A stretch of DNA of 64,000 nucleotides from Oscillospiraceae bacterium (GTDB lineage: Bacteria; Bacillota; Clostridia; Saccharofermentanales; Saccharofermentanaceae), in contig FWXP01000001.1 of the NCBI GenBank assembly GCA_900176545.1, forward strand, positions 620,001 to 684,000, written 5' to 3'. Positions within the stretch are counted from its first letter, which is position 1. Each line of letters begins with the position of its first letter. Under the pieces are notes generated by a model. It did no database searches. It had not been told where the DNA came from and was given only the letters and a program-made list of their open reading frames with translations. Below, piece after piece: positions 16,886 to 26,294 of the stretch. A program made the translations under genes and the position numbers.

Positions 16886-17484
16886 AATATTTTTCTAAGC
16901 GTTTCGTCCAGTATATAGAACGACATATGATCTCTCCACTGCCCGTTTATGTGCATATAGGACTTACGAAGTCCTTCCTCGGTAAAACCTGCTTTTCTTA
17001 TCAGGTTCAAGGATCTCTCGTTCTCGGGGAGTATAAAAGCTTCGATCCTGTGCATCTTGAGTTCCTTCGCCATAAGGCATGAAGCAGCGAGCAATGCTTC
17101 CCTCATATATCCCTTGCCGGTACAGCCTTCATCTAGGTGATATCCTACTGCACAGCTCATCATGCCGCCGTAAGCTATGTTGAAGAAGGAAACCCTGCCG
17201 ATGATCCTGTCGGGTTCGTCCTTTTTCATGATCCATAGCGGCACCAGTCTTCCCGCCTTATATTCGGTCTCGTCATAGGAAAGATATTTCTTCTGTGTCT
17301 TAAGAAGAAAATATGAGTCGTTATGAGTCTGACTCCACTTCTGATGGAATTCCTTATTCCTTACAAGATAATCAGTAACAGCCTGTGCTGAATTCTTGCG
17401 AAGTACCGCAAGACGGAGCCTGTCGGTCTCTATCGCGAACAATTCCTTACCGGGTCTGTTGAAGTCTATCTCATACATGCACAT
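16882..17484 (-). CDS. GNAT N-acetyltransferase, RimJ/RimL-like
   Basis: About 200 residues from ATG 17484 (ATG 17478 is an in-frame alternative). The open frame extends upstream to 17589, but that part overlaps the tRNA promoter on the other strand and reads unlike protein, so I reject it. The sequence fits acetyl-CoA-dependent acetyltransferases acting on protein N-termini or small amines: ETDRLRLAVL at the start, GRVSFFNIAYGG and AVGYHLDEGCTGKGYMREAL (acetyl-CoA loop), then RIEAFILPENERSLNLIRKAGF. The substrate cannot be read from sequence. No good ribosome site precedes either ATG. Confidence 0.87.
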   Translation of the reverse strand: MCMYEIDFNRPGKELFAIETDRLRLAVLRKNSAQAVTDYLVRNKEFHQKWSQTHNDSYFLLKTQKKYLSYDETEYKAGRLVPLWIMKKDEPDRIIGRVSFFNIAYGGMMSCAVGYHLDEGCTGKGYMREALLAASCLMAKELKMHRIEAFILPENERSLNLIRKAGFTEEGLRKSYMHINGQWRDHMSFYILDETLRKIF

Positions 17485-17514
17485 AGTATTGCACTTAATT
17501 ATCAAAAAATAAAC

Positions 17515-17543
17515 TTGACTTTGATTATCCTTACCAATATAAT
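17515..17543 (+). promoter_or_regulatory. Promoter of the His-Gln-Lys tRNA operon
   Basis: TTGACT, 17-base spacer, perfect TATAAT. It lies 46 bp upstream of tRNA-His, which is usual for a tRNA leader. Confidence 0.85.
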
Positions 17544-17589
17544 CTTTCATGCTGAGCGGGTAGAGCCCGATACTTATCACTTGTATCAT

Positions 17590-17667
17590 GGTGGGATTAG
17601 TTCAGTTGGTTAGAGCGCCAGTTTGTGGCACTGGAAGTCATGGGTTCGAATCCCATATCCCACCCCA
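17590..17667 (+). tRNA. tRNA-His (GTG)
   Basis: Cloverleaf with acceptor GTGGGAT/ATCCCAC, anticodon loop TTGTGGC (anticodon GTG), T arm GGGTTCGAATCCC and encoded CCA. The genomic G at 17590 can serve as the extra G-1 opposite C73, the identity mark of tRNA-His. Confidence 0.97.
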
Positions 17668-17702
17668 CTTTTTTCTTACCCTAACAAAGACTTTATTGTC
17701 AC

Positions 17703-17777
17703 TGGGGTGTAGCCAAGGGGTAAGGCACGGGTCTTTGACTCCCGCATTCGTAGGTTCAAATCCTGCCACCCCAGCCA
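17703..17777 (+). tRNA. tRNA-Gln (TTG)
   Basis: Acceptor TGGGGTG/CACCCCA, anticodon loop CTTTGAC (anticodon TTG), discriminator G and encoded CCA. Middle gene of the three-tRNA operon. Confidence 0.97.
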
Positions 17778-17781
17778 TTTT

Positions 17782-17857
17782 GATCCATTAGCTCAGTTGG
17801 TAGAGCACTTGACTTTTAATCAAGGGGCCTGGGGTTCGAACCCCCAATGGGTCACCA
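17782..17857 (+). tRNA. tRNA-Lys (TTT)
   Basis: Acceptor GATCCAT/ATGGGTC, anticodon loop CTTTTAA (anticodon TTT), T arm GGGTTCGAACCC, discriminator A and encoded CCA. It begins 4 bp after tRNA-Gln. Confidence 0.97.
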
Positions 17858-17866
17858 GGAATTATT

Positions 17867-17892
17867 AAGGAGATCTCCCGATCTCCTTTTTT
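17867..17892 (+). terminator. Rho-independent terminator of the tRNA operon
   Basis: AAGGAGAT pairs with ATCTCCTT around CTCCCG, followed by a T run. It lies 10 bp past tRNA-Lys. Confidence 0.93.
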
Positions 17893-17933
17893 GTTGCTCC
17901 GACTTATATATCTATGACTGCGCTGACTAGAGA

Positions 17934-18620
17934 TCAATCTACTTCATCCCTTCTGATATCGCATGTAGAAATACTGTTTAAAGGGAGCTCCTCACCTATG
18001 CTGTCATACAACGATCCGTCCGACTCATAGACATTTATATACCACAGGCCTCTATAGTCGCTGTGATTGACCACGCAGATCTCCATCGTCATAAGATCAG
18101 TATTATCATCATCATGTGACACTCGTGCGATCGTATAGATATAGGCTTCTACATTGTCAGAATCGGAATCATCAGCCTGATACGTGACCTGTTGTCTTTG
18201 GGTAACATAGCAGTGGGACATATCAAGATCAGAGATACTGTCACTGAAGCTTTCTATATCGTCATCATCTACGTCCACCTGATCGTTAAAACATGCATAT
18301 ATATCATCAAGGCTTCCATCCTCTACGCACAACTCAAGTGTATCGGTAGTGCTCTCATAGTTCATGGCAACGATGGCGGTTTCTGTAGCGACGCAGCAAC
18401 TCTTATTGAGGAAAAGAAACGGTAATATCATCAGTACTGATCCGATCATGATACCCGGTATTCCAATAAATCTTGCTCTGCCTTTCTTGGCATGCCTGAA
18501 GCTGCTGAGCACTACGATAAGCATTCCTGTACAAGATATACTCTGACAGATCAAGATAACGATGAACACAGCTGTCAACACAGCTAAAAACAATAACCAA
18601 ATAATACCTACAAACGCCAT
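17934..18620 (-). CDS. Unknown membrane protein with acidic extracytoplasmic domain
   Basis: 228 residues. Two hydrophobic segments (about 4-37, which could form one long or two short spans, and about 52-71) are separated by a short basic loop. The remaining 155 residues are very acidic with several Asp runs (DVDDDDIESF, DDSDSDN) and about five cysteines, and probably lie outside the cell. I recognise no family. The start codon lies 65 bp downstream of the Clp ATPase stop, past a hairpin, so it may be read independently or by readthrough. The proposed ATG (18620) has a poor ribosome site, so the start is provisional. Confidence 0.65.
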   Translation of the reverse strand: MAFVGIIWLLFLAVLTAVFIVILICQSISCTGMLIVVLSSFRHAKKGRARFIGIPGIMIGSVLMILPFLFLNKSCCVATETAIVAMNYESTTDTLELCVEDGSLDDIYACFNDQVDVDDDDIESFSDSISDLDMSHCYVTQRQQVTYQADDSDSDNVEAYIYTIARVSHDDDNTDLMTMEICVVNHSDYRGLWYINVYESDGSLYDSIGEELPLNSISTCDIRRDEVD

Positions 18621-18650
18621 GTAACGTACGTTAACCTCGCAATCAGATTA

Positions 18651-18678
18651 ATACCCCTCATCAAGCAATGAGGGGTAT
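18651..18678 (-). terminator. Hairpin after the Clp ATPase gene
   Basis: ATACCCCTCA pairs perfectly with TGAGGGGTAT around an 8-base loop, 7 bp past the stop. The minus-strand tail (TTAATCTG) is poor in T, so it may attenuate or protect the 3' end rather than terminate fully. Confidence 0.55.
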
Positions 18679-18684
18679 CATCAC

Positions 18685-21189
18685 TTATTCACCCTTAGAT
18701 GCTCTTGCCTTCCTGGGAGCCTTGACTCTTATCTCAGCCTTATCAATGGAAGACTCAGTCTTATTCTTAACAGTAGTAAATACGAACTCATTACCGTCAA
18801 AGTCGATAGTAAGACCTGTAACATTCTTGAGCTCACCTTCAAGGAACATATCAGCGAGCTTATCCTCGATATTCTTCCTTATCTCTCTTCTTAAAGGTCT
18901 TGCACCGAACTTGGGATCGTATCCCTTCTCGGCAAGACGATCGCCTGCTGCCTCAGTCATGGTGGCGGTTATACCCTTCTCATTAAGAGATGAATATACT
19001 TCCTTCATCATGATATCCGCGATCTTTCTTATCTCAGCCTTTGTAAGCTCCTTGAATATGATCGTATCATCGACACGGTTGAGGAACTCGGGTCTGAAGG
19101 TCTCCTTAAGAGCAGAATCCACCTTGGATTCAAGAGCTTCCTCTGTACCGCTGAAGAATCCGATAGTAGGAGCCTTAGCGGAGTTACCGGCATTAGAAGT
19201 CATTACGATGATCGTATTCTCGAAGTTAACATGAAGTCCGTGGCTGTCAGTCAGACGACCTTCATCCAGGAGCTGCAGGAGAAGATTGAATACATCGGGA
19301 TGTGCCTTCTCTATCTCATCGAAGAGAATGACGCAATAAGGCTTTCTCCTTACCTGCTCGGTAAGTTGTCCGGAGTCCTCGTGACCTACATATCCCGGAG
19401 GAGAACCGATGAGCTTACTTACGGAATGAGGCTCCATATATTCGGACATATCGATCCTTATGAGGGAATCCTCAGTATCGAACATGACTTCTGTCAGCGC
19501 TTTAACGAGCTCTGTCTTACCTACACCCGTAGGACCTACAAAGATAAAGGAAGAAGGCTTGTTCTTCTTGGTGAATCCGGATCTGTTCCTGCGAACAGCC
19601 GCAGCCACTGCCTTTACTGCCTGATCCTGACCGATGACTCTCTCATGGAGTCTGTCTTCAAGATGGATTAGCTTCTCTGTCTCAGACTCTGATATGGACT
19701 TCAAAGGAATACCTGTCCACATCTCAACTACCCTGGCGATATCCTCCCTGGTAATAGGATCAGGCTTTAAGTTATCGCGAAGATCGTCATGCTCCTTCTG
19801 GCACTGATCAAGCTTAACCTTGAGATCAGCTATCTTCTCATAGTTCTTCTCACGCTCTGCATCATCGAAGTTCTCCATCTTCTCGACCATAGCAGCATAC
19901 TCGGCTGTGGCCTTCTTAAGATTCTCTTCTGTCTCCTTGAGCTTAACGAGCTTGATATTATTGAGGTTCGCTCTTGAACCTGCTTCATCGATAAGGTCGA
20001 TAGCCTTATCAGGAAGATATCTGTCGGTGATATAGCGCTTTGAGGCTTTTACCGCGAACTCGATGATATCATCGGAATAAGAAACATAATGATGCTCCTC
20101 ATAGTAATCCTTTATACCTTTCAAGATCTCGATAGATACCTCTACGGAAGGCTCATCAAGGATGACCTTCTGGAATCTTCTCTCAAGAGCAGAATCCTTC
20201 TCGATCTTCTTATATTCGGCCGTAGTAGTGGAGCCTATGATGCGAAGCTCACCCCTGGCAAGTGCAGGCTTTAAGATATTCGCTGCATTAGTAGATCCTT
20301 CCGAATCGCCCGCGCCCATGATGGTGTGGAGCTCATCGATAACGAGGATGACATTCTCCTCACGGATAGCTTCGTTGATGACACCCTTGATACGGCTTTC
20401 AAACATACCTCTGAACTGGGTACCTGCTACCATCGCGGGAAGATCCAGCTGCCATACCTGCATATTACGAAGCTTTACGGGAACCTCACCGTTAACGATC
20501 TTTGTCGCAAGACCCTGGGCAACAGCAGTCTTACCTACACCGGGAGCACCGATCAATACGGGATTGTTCTTGGATCTTCTGTTGAGGATCTGTACGACCC
20601 TCTCGATCTCCTTATCCCTTCCGATGATCCTGTCTATCTTGCCTTCAGCTGCTCTGGCCGTAAGGTTAGTACCGAATTCGTTCAAGAACTTGAGTCTTCT
20701 CTTGGAACTATCGCCGTTCTTGGAATTACCCTTCTTCTTGCCGCCCATTCCGAGATTGTTCATGAGATTCTCAAAAGGATTAGGCGTAAAGGCAGAGGGA
20801 TCATTACCGGCGGGGTCGTCGGGGATACCGTCATCTCCGCCGCCTATATCGGCAACGCCGACTCCGGAACTGTCATCCTCGAATCCGATATCATCCTCGA
20901 GATCCTCATCAAGTCCCATTTCACCGAAGCTGTTGTCAGCGATGGACTTAAAGAACTCGGTAGGATCGGTCATCGCACCTGTCGAACCGATCATGCTCTC
21001 GAGCCTGTCGCTCATTTCATCTATATTATTGTCATTGATACCTGCAGCAGAGAACATATCCGAGATGCCTGCGACACCGGACTCGTATGCGCACTTGATA
21101 CAGAATCCCTCATCTATGCGCCTTCCGTTCTCATATCGGCTGGTAAAGACAATAGCCTGTCTTTTACCGCAAACTGAACATAATGACAT
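18685..21189 (-). CDS. Clp ATPase with N-terminal zinc finger (ClpE/ClpC type)
   Basis: An 834-residue Hsp100 unfoldase that feeds proteins to ClpP. A four-cysteine zinc finger (Cys4, 7, 30, 33) replaces the usual Clp_N repeats, as in ClpE. A long acidic, Gly-rich linker (about 85-150) follows, then AAA-1 with Walker A GAPGVGKT (214-221) and Walker B LVIDE, a UVR-like helical linker (about 415-470), and AAA-2 with Walker A GPTGVGKT (552-559). The IGF tripeptide (676-678) is the ClpP-docking loop, so partnership with ClpP is likely. The C-terminal tail is basic. It is longer than B. subtilis ClpE. The ATG has GGAGTTTA upstream and lies 3 bp past the uvrA stop. Confidence 0.9.
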   Translation of the reverse strand: MSLCSVCGKRQAIVFTSRYENGRRIDEGFCIKCAYESGVAGISDMFSAAGINDNNIDEMSDRLESMIGSTGAMTDPTEFFKSIADNSFGEMGLDEDLEDDIGFEDDSSGVGVADIGGGDDGIPDDPAGNDPSAFTPNPFENLMNNLGMGGKKKGNSKNGDSSKRRLKFLNEFGTNLTARAAEGKIDRIIGRDKEIERVVQILNRRSKNNPVLIGAPGVGKTAVAQGLATKIVNGEVPVKLRNMQVWQLDLPAMVAGTQFRGMFESRIKGVINEAIREENVILVIDELHTIMGAGDSEGSTNAANILKPALARGELRIIGSTTTAEYKKIEKDSALERRFQKVILDEPSVEVSIEILKGIKDYYEEHHYVSYSDDIIEFAVKASKRYITDRYLPDKAIDLIDEAGSRANLNNIKLVKLKETEENLKKATAEYAAMVEKMENFDDAEREKNYEKIADLKVKLDQCQKEHDDLRDNLKPDPITREDIARVVEMWTGIPLKSISESETEKLIHLEDRLHERVIGQDQAVKAVAAAVRRNRSGFTKKNKPSSFIFVGPTGVGKTELVKALTEVMFDTEDSLIRIDMSEYMEPHSVSKLIGSPPGYVGHEDSGQLTEQVRRKPYCVILFDEIEKAHPDVFNLLLQLLDEGRLTDSHGLHVNFENTIIVMTSNAGNSAKAPTIGFFSGTEEALESKVDSALKETFRPEFLNRVDDTIIFKELTKAEIRKIADIMMKEVYSSLNEKGITATMTEAAGDRLAEKGYDPKFGARPLRREIRKNIEDKLADMFLEGELKNVTGLTIDFDGNEFVFTTVKNKTESSIDKAEIRVKAPRKARASKGE

Positions 21190-21192
21190 ATA

Positions 21193-24189
21193 TTAAACTC
21201 CATTCTCCTTAACTTTACGTCTGACGCGAGGTCCCGTCTCGATCTCGAGAGCTTCGCTCTTCAAACGTTCATCGTCGATAAATGCCATCCTCGATGCATA
21301 TTGTCCCTTATCCTTAGCCGCCTTGAGGATAGGAGCAAGGAACTGTCCCGTATAGGAAGAGGCTACTGCTGCTATCTGTTCCGGCGTTCCGCACGCGACT
21401 ATCTCACCACCGCGGTCACCGCTCTCGGGACCTAAGTCGATAATGTAGTCGCAAGTCTTGATAACATCAAGATTGTGCTCTATCACGACGACAGTATTAT
21501 TATTTTCTGTAAGTCGCTGTAAAATGTCAACAAGCATATGGACATCAGCGATGTGAAGTCCTGTGGTAGGCTCATCCAGAACATACAGCGTCTTACCGGT
21601 GGATCTCCTTGACAGCTCGGCTGCCAGCTTGATCCTCTGAGCCTCACCTCCCGACAGCTGCGTAGAGGGCTGACCCAGCTTTATATATCCTAATCCTACA
21701 TCCTTGAGGGTCTGAACTTTGCGGAAAATGTTAGGCACTGAAGCGAAGAAATCGCAAGCCTCGTCAACGCTCATCTCAAGAACATCCGATATATTCTTGC
21801 CCTTGTACTTTACTTCAAGGGTTTCCCTGTTATATCTCTTACCCTTACATACGTCACACTTAACGTAGATATCGGGAAGGAAATGCATCTCTATCTTATT
21901 GAGACCGTCACCGCTGCAGGATTCGCATCGTCCGCCTTTTACATTGAAGCTGAACCTTCCGTTCTTATAGCCTCTCATCTTGGCATCCGGAGTTCCTGCG
22001 TACAGGGCCCTTATAAGATCAAATACACCTATATATGTAGCGGGATTACTCCTGGGCGTCCTTCCGATAGGCGACTGGTCGATGACAATGAGCTTATCGA
22101 GATTACTGTACCCCTTAACATCAGAGCACTTAACCTTATGCTTCCTGGCTCCGTTCAGTTCATGAGACAACACGGGAACAAGAGTCGAATTGATGAGCGA
22201 GCTCTTACCTGATCCCGATACACCGGTAATACATGTGAAGAGCCCAATGGGAATATCAACGTCGATATTCTTGAGGTTATGGATCTTCGCACCCTTAATG
22301 GAGATCTTCTTATCTCCCGCAGGTCTCCTGTCGGACGGCACAGGTATGAACTTCTTTCCGCTCAGGTACTGACCCGTAACGGATTCCTTACACTTCATTA
22401 TCTCTTCGACTGTACCTGAAGCTACAATCTTTCCTCCGTTGATACCGGCTCCGGGGCCTACGTCGATGATGTAGTCAGCTTCCCTCATGGTATCTTCGTC
22501 ATGCTCTACGACAAGAACGGAGTTACCCAGGTCGCGAAGCTTCGTAAGAGTCTTAAGAAGCTTGCTGTTATCCCTCTGATGAAGTCCGATGGAAGGCTCA
22601 TCCAGTATGTAGAGAACACCCTGAAGACCGGAACCGATCTGAGTAGCAAGCCTTATTCTCTGTGCCTCACCGCCGGAGAGAGTAGCTGCAGGTCTGTTGA
22701 GCGTCATATAGTCAAGACCTACATCTATAAGGAACTGCAGCCTTGCATTGATCTCACGCATGATGGGAGCCGCGATCTGGGAATTACGCTTGCTGAACGT
22801 GAGCTTATCCATAAAGTCCTTACAGTCGCGTACGGACTTGGATGTAAGCTGAGAAATATTGAGCTTATTTATCAGTATTGAAAGACTCTCTTTCTTGAGC
22901 CTCATTCCGTTACAGGTCGGACACACGTCGATGCTCATGTACTGCTCGTAGCTGGCCTTGGCATCTTCCGAATAAGACTCGTTATATCTTCTCATAATGC
23001 TCGGAACAAGACCTTCCCATGAGGCGTAGTAATCTCCCTTGCGGTCATAGACGCTGTTACTTGTATCTATCTTCATCTTAACGCCGTCATTACCGTAGAG
23101 GATGATGTCCTTAATCTTCTTAGGAAGCTTCTCATAGGGAACATCCAGAGAGAAGTCGTACTTCTCGGACAGAGCAACGATAAATCCTCTGCCCCAGCTC
23201 TTTGTATCGTGGAAATTCCACCCGCCGGCTGTGACGGCGCCTTCGTTTATCGTGAGCTTAGGATCGCTTATCACGAGCTCGGGGTCGACTCTGGTGAGGA
23301 CACCGATACCGGAGCACTCGGGACAAGCTCCATATGGATTATTGAACGAAAAGCTCCTGGGAGACACTTCCGCATAGGAGATACCACAGTCCGGACAGGA
23401 GAGATTCTGAGAGAAGATCTCTTCGGTAGTGTCGTATGTCCTCATGCCGTCATCGTCTTCCTTTACGGTCTGTATCTCGACTGCAATGGTGCCTTCCGCC
23501 AGCTTGAGCGCAGTCTCACAGGAATCATTGATCCTACCCCTGTTGCCTTCTCGTACTACGAGCCTGTCGACTACTACATAGATCTCATGCTTCTTATTCT
23601 TATCGAGCTTGATCTCCTCATCAAGCTCATACATTGAACCGTCGATACGTACCCTTACGAAGCCGTTCTTCCTGAAGTCCTCCAGCTGCTTGGTAAACTC
23701 GCCCTTCTTGCCCTTGACCACGGGAGCCATGACGATCATCCTGGTACCTTCGGGATAACCCATGAGCTTATCTACGATCTGATCTATGGACTGAGACTTG
23801 ATCGTCTTACCGCACTTATAGCAGACAGGCTGACCTACCCTGGCATAAAGGAGCCTGAAATAATCGTATATCTCGGTTACGGTACCTACCGTAGACCTGG
23901 GGTTCTTGCTGGTGGTCTTCTGGTCTATGGAAATAGCAGGAGATAAGCCGTCGATACTGTCTACATCAGGCTTCTCCATCTGTCCCAAGAACATCCTTGC
24001 ATAAGAAGAAAGCGATTCTACATATCTTCTCTGTCCTTCGGCATATATAGTATCGAAAGCAAGAGAACTCTTACCGGAACCCGACAGTCCCGTGAGCACT
24101 ACCAGCTCATCCCTGGGGATATCTATGTCCACGTTCTTGAGATTGTGTTCCCTGGCTCCGTGTACTCTTATGTATTTATATTCATTCAT
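21193..24189 (-). CDS. uvrA: Excinuclease ABC subunit A
   Basis: A 998-residue damage-recognition ATPase of nucleotide excision repair; it loads UvrB at lesions. Two ABC ATPase modules: GLSGSGKSS near residue 35 with [12 protein letters not shown], and GVSGSGKSS near 645 with [12 protein letters not shown]. Zinc fingers are visible at [15 protein letters not shown] and [14 protein letters not shown]. The C-terminus runs about 50 residues past the usual end with a charged tail ([12 protein letters not shown]). A promoter lies at 24237-24264 and GAGGTCC precedes the ATG. It is coupled to the Clp ATPase by a 3-bp gap, joining DNA repair to proteolysis in one transcript. Confidence 0.97.
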   Translation of the reverse strand: MNEYKYIRVHGAREHNLKNVDIDIPRDELVVLTGLSGSGKSSLAFDTIYAEGQRRYVESLSSYARMFLGQMEKPDVDSIDGLSPAISIDQKTTSKNPRSTVGTVTEIYDYFRLLYARVGQPVCYKCGKTIKSQSIDQIVDKLMGYPEGTRMIVMAPVVKGKKGEFTKQLEDFRKNGFVRVRIDGSMYELDEEIKLDKNKKHEIYVVVDRLVVREGNRGRINDSCETALKLAEGTIAVEIQTVKEDDDGMRTYDTTEEIFSQNLSCPDCGISYAEVSPRSFSFNNPYGACPECSGIGVLTRVDPELVISDPKLTINEGAVTAGGWNFHDTKSWGRGFIVALSEKYDFSLDVPYEKLPKKIKDIILYGNDGVKMKIDTSNSVYDRKGDYYASWEGLVPSIMRRYNESYSEDAKASYEQYMSIDVCPTCNGMRLKKESLSILINKLNISQLTSKSVRDCKDFMDKLTFSKRNSQIAAPIMREINARLQFLIDVGLDYMTLNRPAATLSGGEAQRIRLATQIGSGLQGVLYILDEPSIGLHQRDNSKLLKTLTKLRDLGNSVLVVEHDEDTMREADYIIDVGPGAGINGGKIVASGTVEEIMKCKESVTGQYLSGKKFIPVPSDRRPAGDKKISIKGAKIHNLKNIDVDIPIGLFTCITGVSGSGKSSLINSTLVPVLSHELNGARKHKVKCSDVKGYSNLDKLIVIDQSPIGRTPRSNPATYIGVFDLIRALYAGTPDAKMRGYKNGRFSFNVKGGRCESCSGDGLNKIEMHFLPDIYVKCDVCKGKRYNRETLEVKYKGKNISDVLEMSVDEACDFFASVPNIFRKVQTLKDVGLGYIKLGQPSTQLSGGEAQRIKLAAELSRRSTGKTLYVLDEPTTGLHIADVHMLVDILQRLTENNNTVVVIEHNLDVIKTCDYIIDLGPESGDRGGEIVACGTPEQIAAVASSYTGQFLAPILKAAKDKGQYASRMAFIDDERLKSEALEIETGPRVRRKVKENGV

Positions 24190-24236
24190 GTTAGGACCTC
24201 ATAAAGAATTTATGTTCTTTTCTTCTCGTTGAACTT

Positions 24237-24264
24237 AGTTTAACACAGTTTTAAAAAAGTACAA
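24237..24264 (-). promoter_or_regulatory. Probable uvrA promoter
   Basis: Minus strand TTGTAC, 16-base spacer, TAAACT, about 48 bp upstream of uvrA. I saw no clear LexA box. Confidence 0.5.
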
Positions 24265-24272
24265 ATAAATAC

Positions 24273-24301
24273 TTGCCAACACGTTCTTGCTATGTTAATA
24301 T
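24273..24301 (+). promoter_or_regulatory. tRNA-Glu promoter
   Basis: TTGCCA, 17-base spacer, TAATAT. The expected start lies about 10 bp before the tRNA. Confidence 0.7.
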
Positions 24302-24318
24302 ACTCAAGCATTTGACAC

Positions 24319-24393
24319 GGCCCCATGGTCAAGCGGCTAAGACGGCGCCCTCTCAAGGCGCAATCACGAGTTCGATTCTCGTTGGGGTCACCA
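24319..24393 (+). tRNA. tRNA-Glu (CTC)
   Basis: Acceptor GGCCCCA/TGGGGTC, anticodon loop CTCTCAA (anticodon CTC, reads GAG), T arm GAGTTCGATTCTC, discriminator A and encoded CCA. The CTC species normally supplements the universal TTC tRNA-Glu, which is not in this window. Confidence 0.96.
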
Positions 24394-24395
24394 AT

Positions 24396-24428
24396 AAAGG
24401 TCAGGTAATCACCTGACCTTTTCTTTTT
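24396..24428 (+). terminator. Terminator of tRNA-Glu
   Basis: AAAGGTCAGGT pairs with ACCTGACCTTT around 4 bases, followed by TTCTTTTT. It also borders the 3' end of the convergent histidine kinase gene. Confidence 0.92.
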
Positions 24429-24430
24429 GC

Positions 24431-25318
24431 TCATAATTCTATTGTTATGGTGAACATATAGTCCCTGGCTTCTGCAGAGATCTTGCCTCCAAGGATCAGG
24501 ATGAACTGCTTGGCGATGGCAAGTCCCAGGCCGGTACTGCCTTTCGTCCGGGATACATCTGTCGTATAGAACTCATCAAAGACGTGTGATGCATCGGTAA
24601 GATTCTCGTCGTCGGCTATCTCATTTCGGAAAACGATCGTCTTACCTTCATTATCAAGATCTATGTTGAGAGTTCCCTTGCCGTGCTTATATGCGTTTCC
24701 TATTATGTTGTCGAATACTCGAAGGAGCATTATCTTGTTGGATAGTATCACGCAGGAATTGCCGTCGTGGTTGAATACGATCTGTCTGTCCGAGTTGGAG
24801 AAATTGTCGAAGAAACCTACTATGGAATCCTCCAGCACAGCCACGAGATTGATGGACTCAAGTTCCGGAGGAGCATCGTTGGAGATTATCTTGGAGAACT
24901 CGAAGAATGAATCAGTCAGCATATAGAGCCTGTCGAGCTTCTCTGAGATGACTTCAAGCGTCTGGGCCCTGTCTTCTTCTCCGATATTTCCTCTCTTCAT
25001 GAGATCCACGTAAGCTATGGCAGAAGTAAGAGGAGTCCTTAAGTCGTGAGAGATATTGGTCATCATCTGATCCAGGTCATGACGCTTCCTCTTATACATG
25101 GCTCTCTCGTCCTTATATGCATCAAGAAGAGTATTTATCTCATTGATTACGTTCTTCTCGGCGGGAGTTCCCACTACAGAATGCAGGTTCTCACGGCTGC
25201 CGGTGGTATTGATGCGCTTAAGCGAGCTTCTTATGTTGTTGAGGATATGAGTCTGCATGAAGAGAGTAATGAGCAAGAATATGCAGACTGATGCGAGAAC
25301 TATTACTGCCGCTGTCAT
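24431..25318 (-). CDS. Sensor histidine kinase of the ABC-linked two-component system
   Basis: 295 residues. One N-terminal membrane span (about 3-22), almost no external loop, then a HAMP-less linker and the kinase core: phospho-acceptor His91 in NISHDLRTPLTS, N box NIIGNAYKHG, and G boxes including STGLGLAIAK. This short, single-span layout fits intramembrane-sensing kinases that respond through a neighbouring ABC transporter. It lies 39 bp after the ATPase gene and is the last gene of the operon; its cognate regulator is at 27937-28620. The start has AAGGAGGGAGT. The C-terminus stops close after the last G box. Confidence 0.92.
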   Translation of the reverse strand: MTAAVIVLASVCIFLLITLFMQTHILNNIRSSLKRINTTGSRENLHSVVGTPAEKNVINEINTLLDAYKDERAMYKRKRHDLDQMMTNISHDLRTPLTSAIAYVDLMKRGNIGEEDRAQTLEVISEKLDRLYMLTDSFFEFSKIISNDAPPELESINLVAVLEDSIVGFFDNFSNSDRQIVFNHDGNSCVILSNKIMLLRVFDNIIGNAYKHGKGTLNIDLDNEGKTIVFRNEIADDENLTDASHVFDEFYTTDVSRTKGSTGLGLAIAKQFILILGGKISAEARDYMFTITIEL

Positions 25319-25357
25319 ACTCCCTCCTTATATGCTCTTCCTTCTTCTACAAATATA

Positions 25358-26281
25358 TCACACATGGTTCTTGGAATTCTCCTCAAGAACGCTCTTGTAG
25401 TAATCCTCAAGCGAGATACCCGTCTCCTGAACGCCGTAGATCCTGACATCCTTATATACAAGCGTCTTTACTATCTCGCTGGTATCCGAGAACCTGTATA
25501 TTATGAGCCTGTTCTCGTCAGCGATCTTGTAATCGTGAAGGTCGAGCTCATTTTCCAGAACGAGAGTAGTCTTCCTTACATCATCGCAACGGATATAAAG
25601 ACCTCTCTTACACTGTTCTTTAAGTTCCTGCTTACTGACCTGCTTTATTATCTTGCCCTGATCCAATATAACGAACCTGTTAGCCAGTGAGTAGAGCTCC
25701 GTAAGGATATGATTGGATATTACGAATGTCGTCTCGAACTCGGAATTGAGCTGACGGAACAGCTCACGCATGGAGCTTATACCCATTGGATCCAATGCAT
25801 TTACGGGCTCGTCGAGAAATACCAGCTCAGGCTCGTCTATAAGAGCGAAAGCTATGGCAAGACGCTGCTTCATACCCATGGACATGGACTTGAACTTCTT
25901 GTCACGGTCATCCGAGAGTCCCGTTACCCTCAGGATATAATCTATCTTCAGGTCATCGGCTATACCCTTCTGTATGCAGAAATACTTGAGGTTCTGGTAT
26001 GCCGTAAGCTCGGTAAAGAAAGTAGGCGTATCGATCATGGAGCCTGTCCTGAATCGCACTCTTCCCGCCTCGGTATCCTTTACGCCGAGCATCTCATAGC
26101 TTCCGTCGTATTCTGTAATAAGTCCCGAGAATATCTTGAGCATGGTAGTCTTGCCGGCGCCGTTCCTGCCGATGATACCGCAGATATCACCTCTGTATAC
26201 GGTAAGGTCTATATCGTCAAGCGCTCTTGTCTTGCCGTAGCTCTTACCGAGGCCGTTTGCTCTTAAAACCAGATCTCTCAT
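25358..26281 (-). CDS. ABC transporter ATP-binding subunit
   Basis: 307 residues. Walker A GRNGAGKT (38-45), signature SMGMKQRL, Walker B LVFLDEP, and a switch histidine in ISNHIL. The roughly 80-residue C-terminal extension after the ATPase core matches the BcrA/CcmA-like export group. With the two permeases encoded just upstream it would form an efflux complex in the membrane; the association with a two-component system suggests defence against a peptide antibiotic or envelope stress, though the substrate is unknown. GAGGGAGGAT precedes ATG 26281, 13 bp after the permease stop. Confidence 0.93.
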   Translation of the reverse strand: MRDLVLRANGLGKSYGKTRALDDIDLTVYRGDICGIIGRNGAGKTTMLKIFSGLITEYDGSYEMLGVKDTEAGRVRFRTGSMIDTPTFFTELTAYQNLKYFCIQKGIADDLKIDYILRVTGLSDDRDKKFKSMSMGMKQRLAIAFALIDEPELVFLDEPVNALDPMGISSMRELFRQLNSEFETTFVISNHILTELYSLANRFVILDQGKIIKQVSKQELKEQCKRGLYIRCDDVRKTTLVLENELDLHDYKIADENRLIIYRFSDTSEIVKTLVYKDVRIYGVQETGISLEDYYKSVLEENSKNHV

Positions 26282-26294
26282 GTTATCCTCCCTC

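Noticed and set aside
17484-17589. N-terminal extension of the GNAT acetyltransferase
   Set aside because: It overlaps the tRNA operon promoter, lacks a ribosome site and does not resemble the family N-terminus.
20162-21196. Long plus-strand open frame of 344 codons inside the Clp ATPase gene
   Set aside because: It is the exact reverse complement of a well-conserved Clp coding region, has no ribosome site, and its translation is Ser/Leu/Pro-rich shadow sequence.
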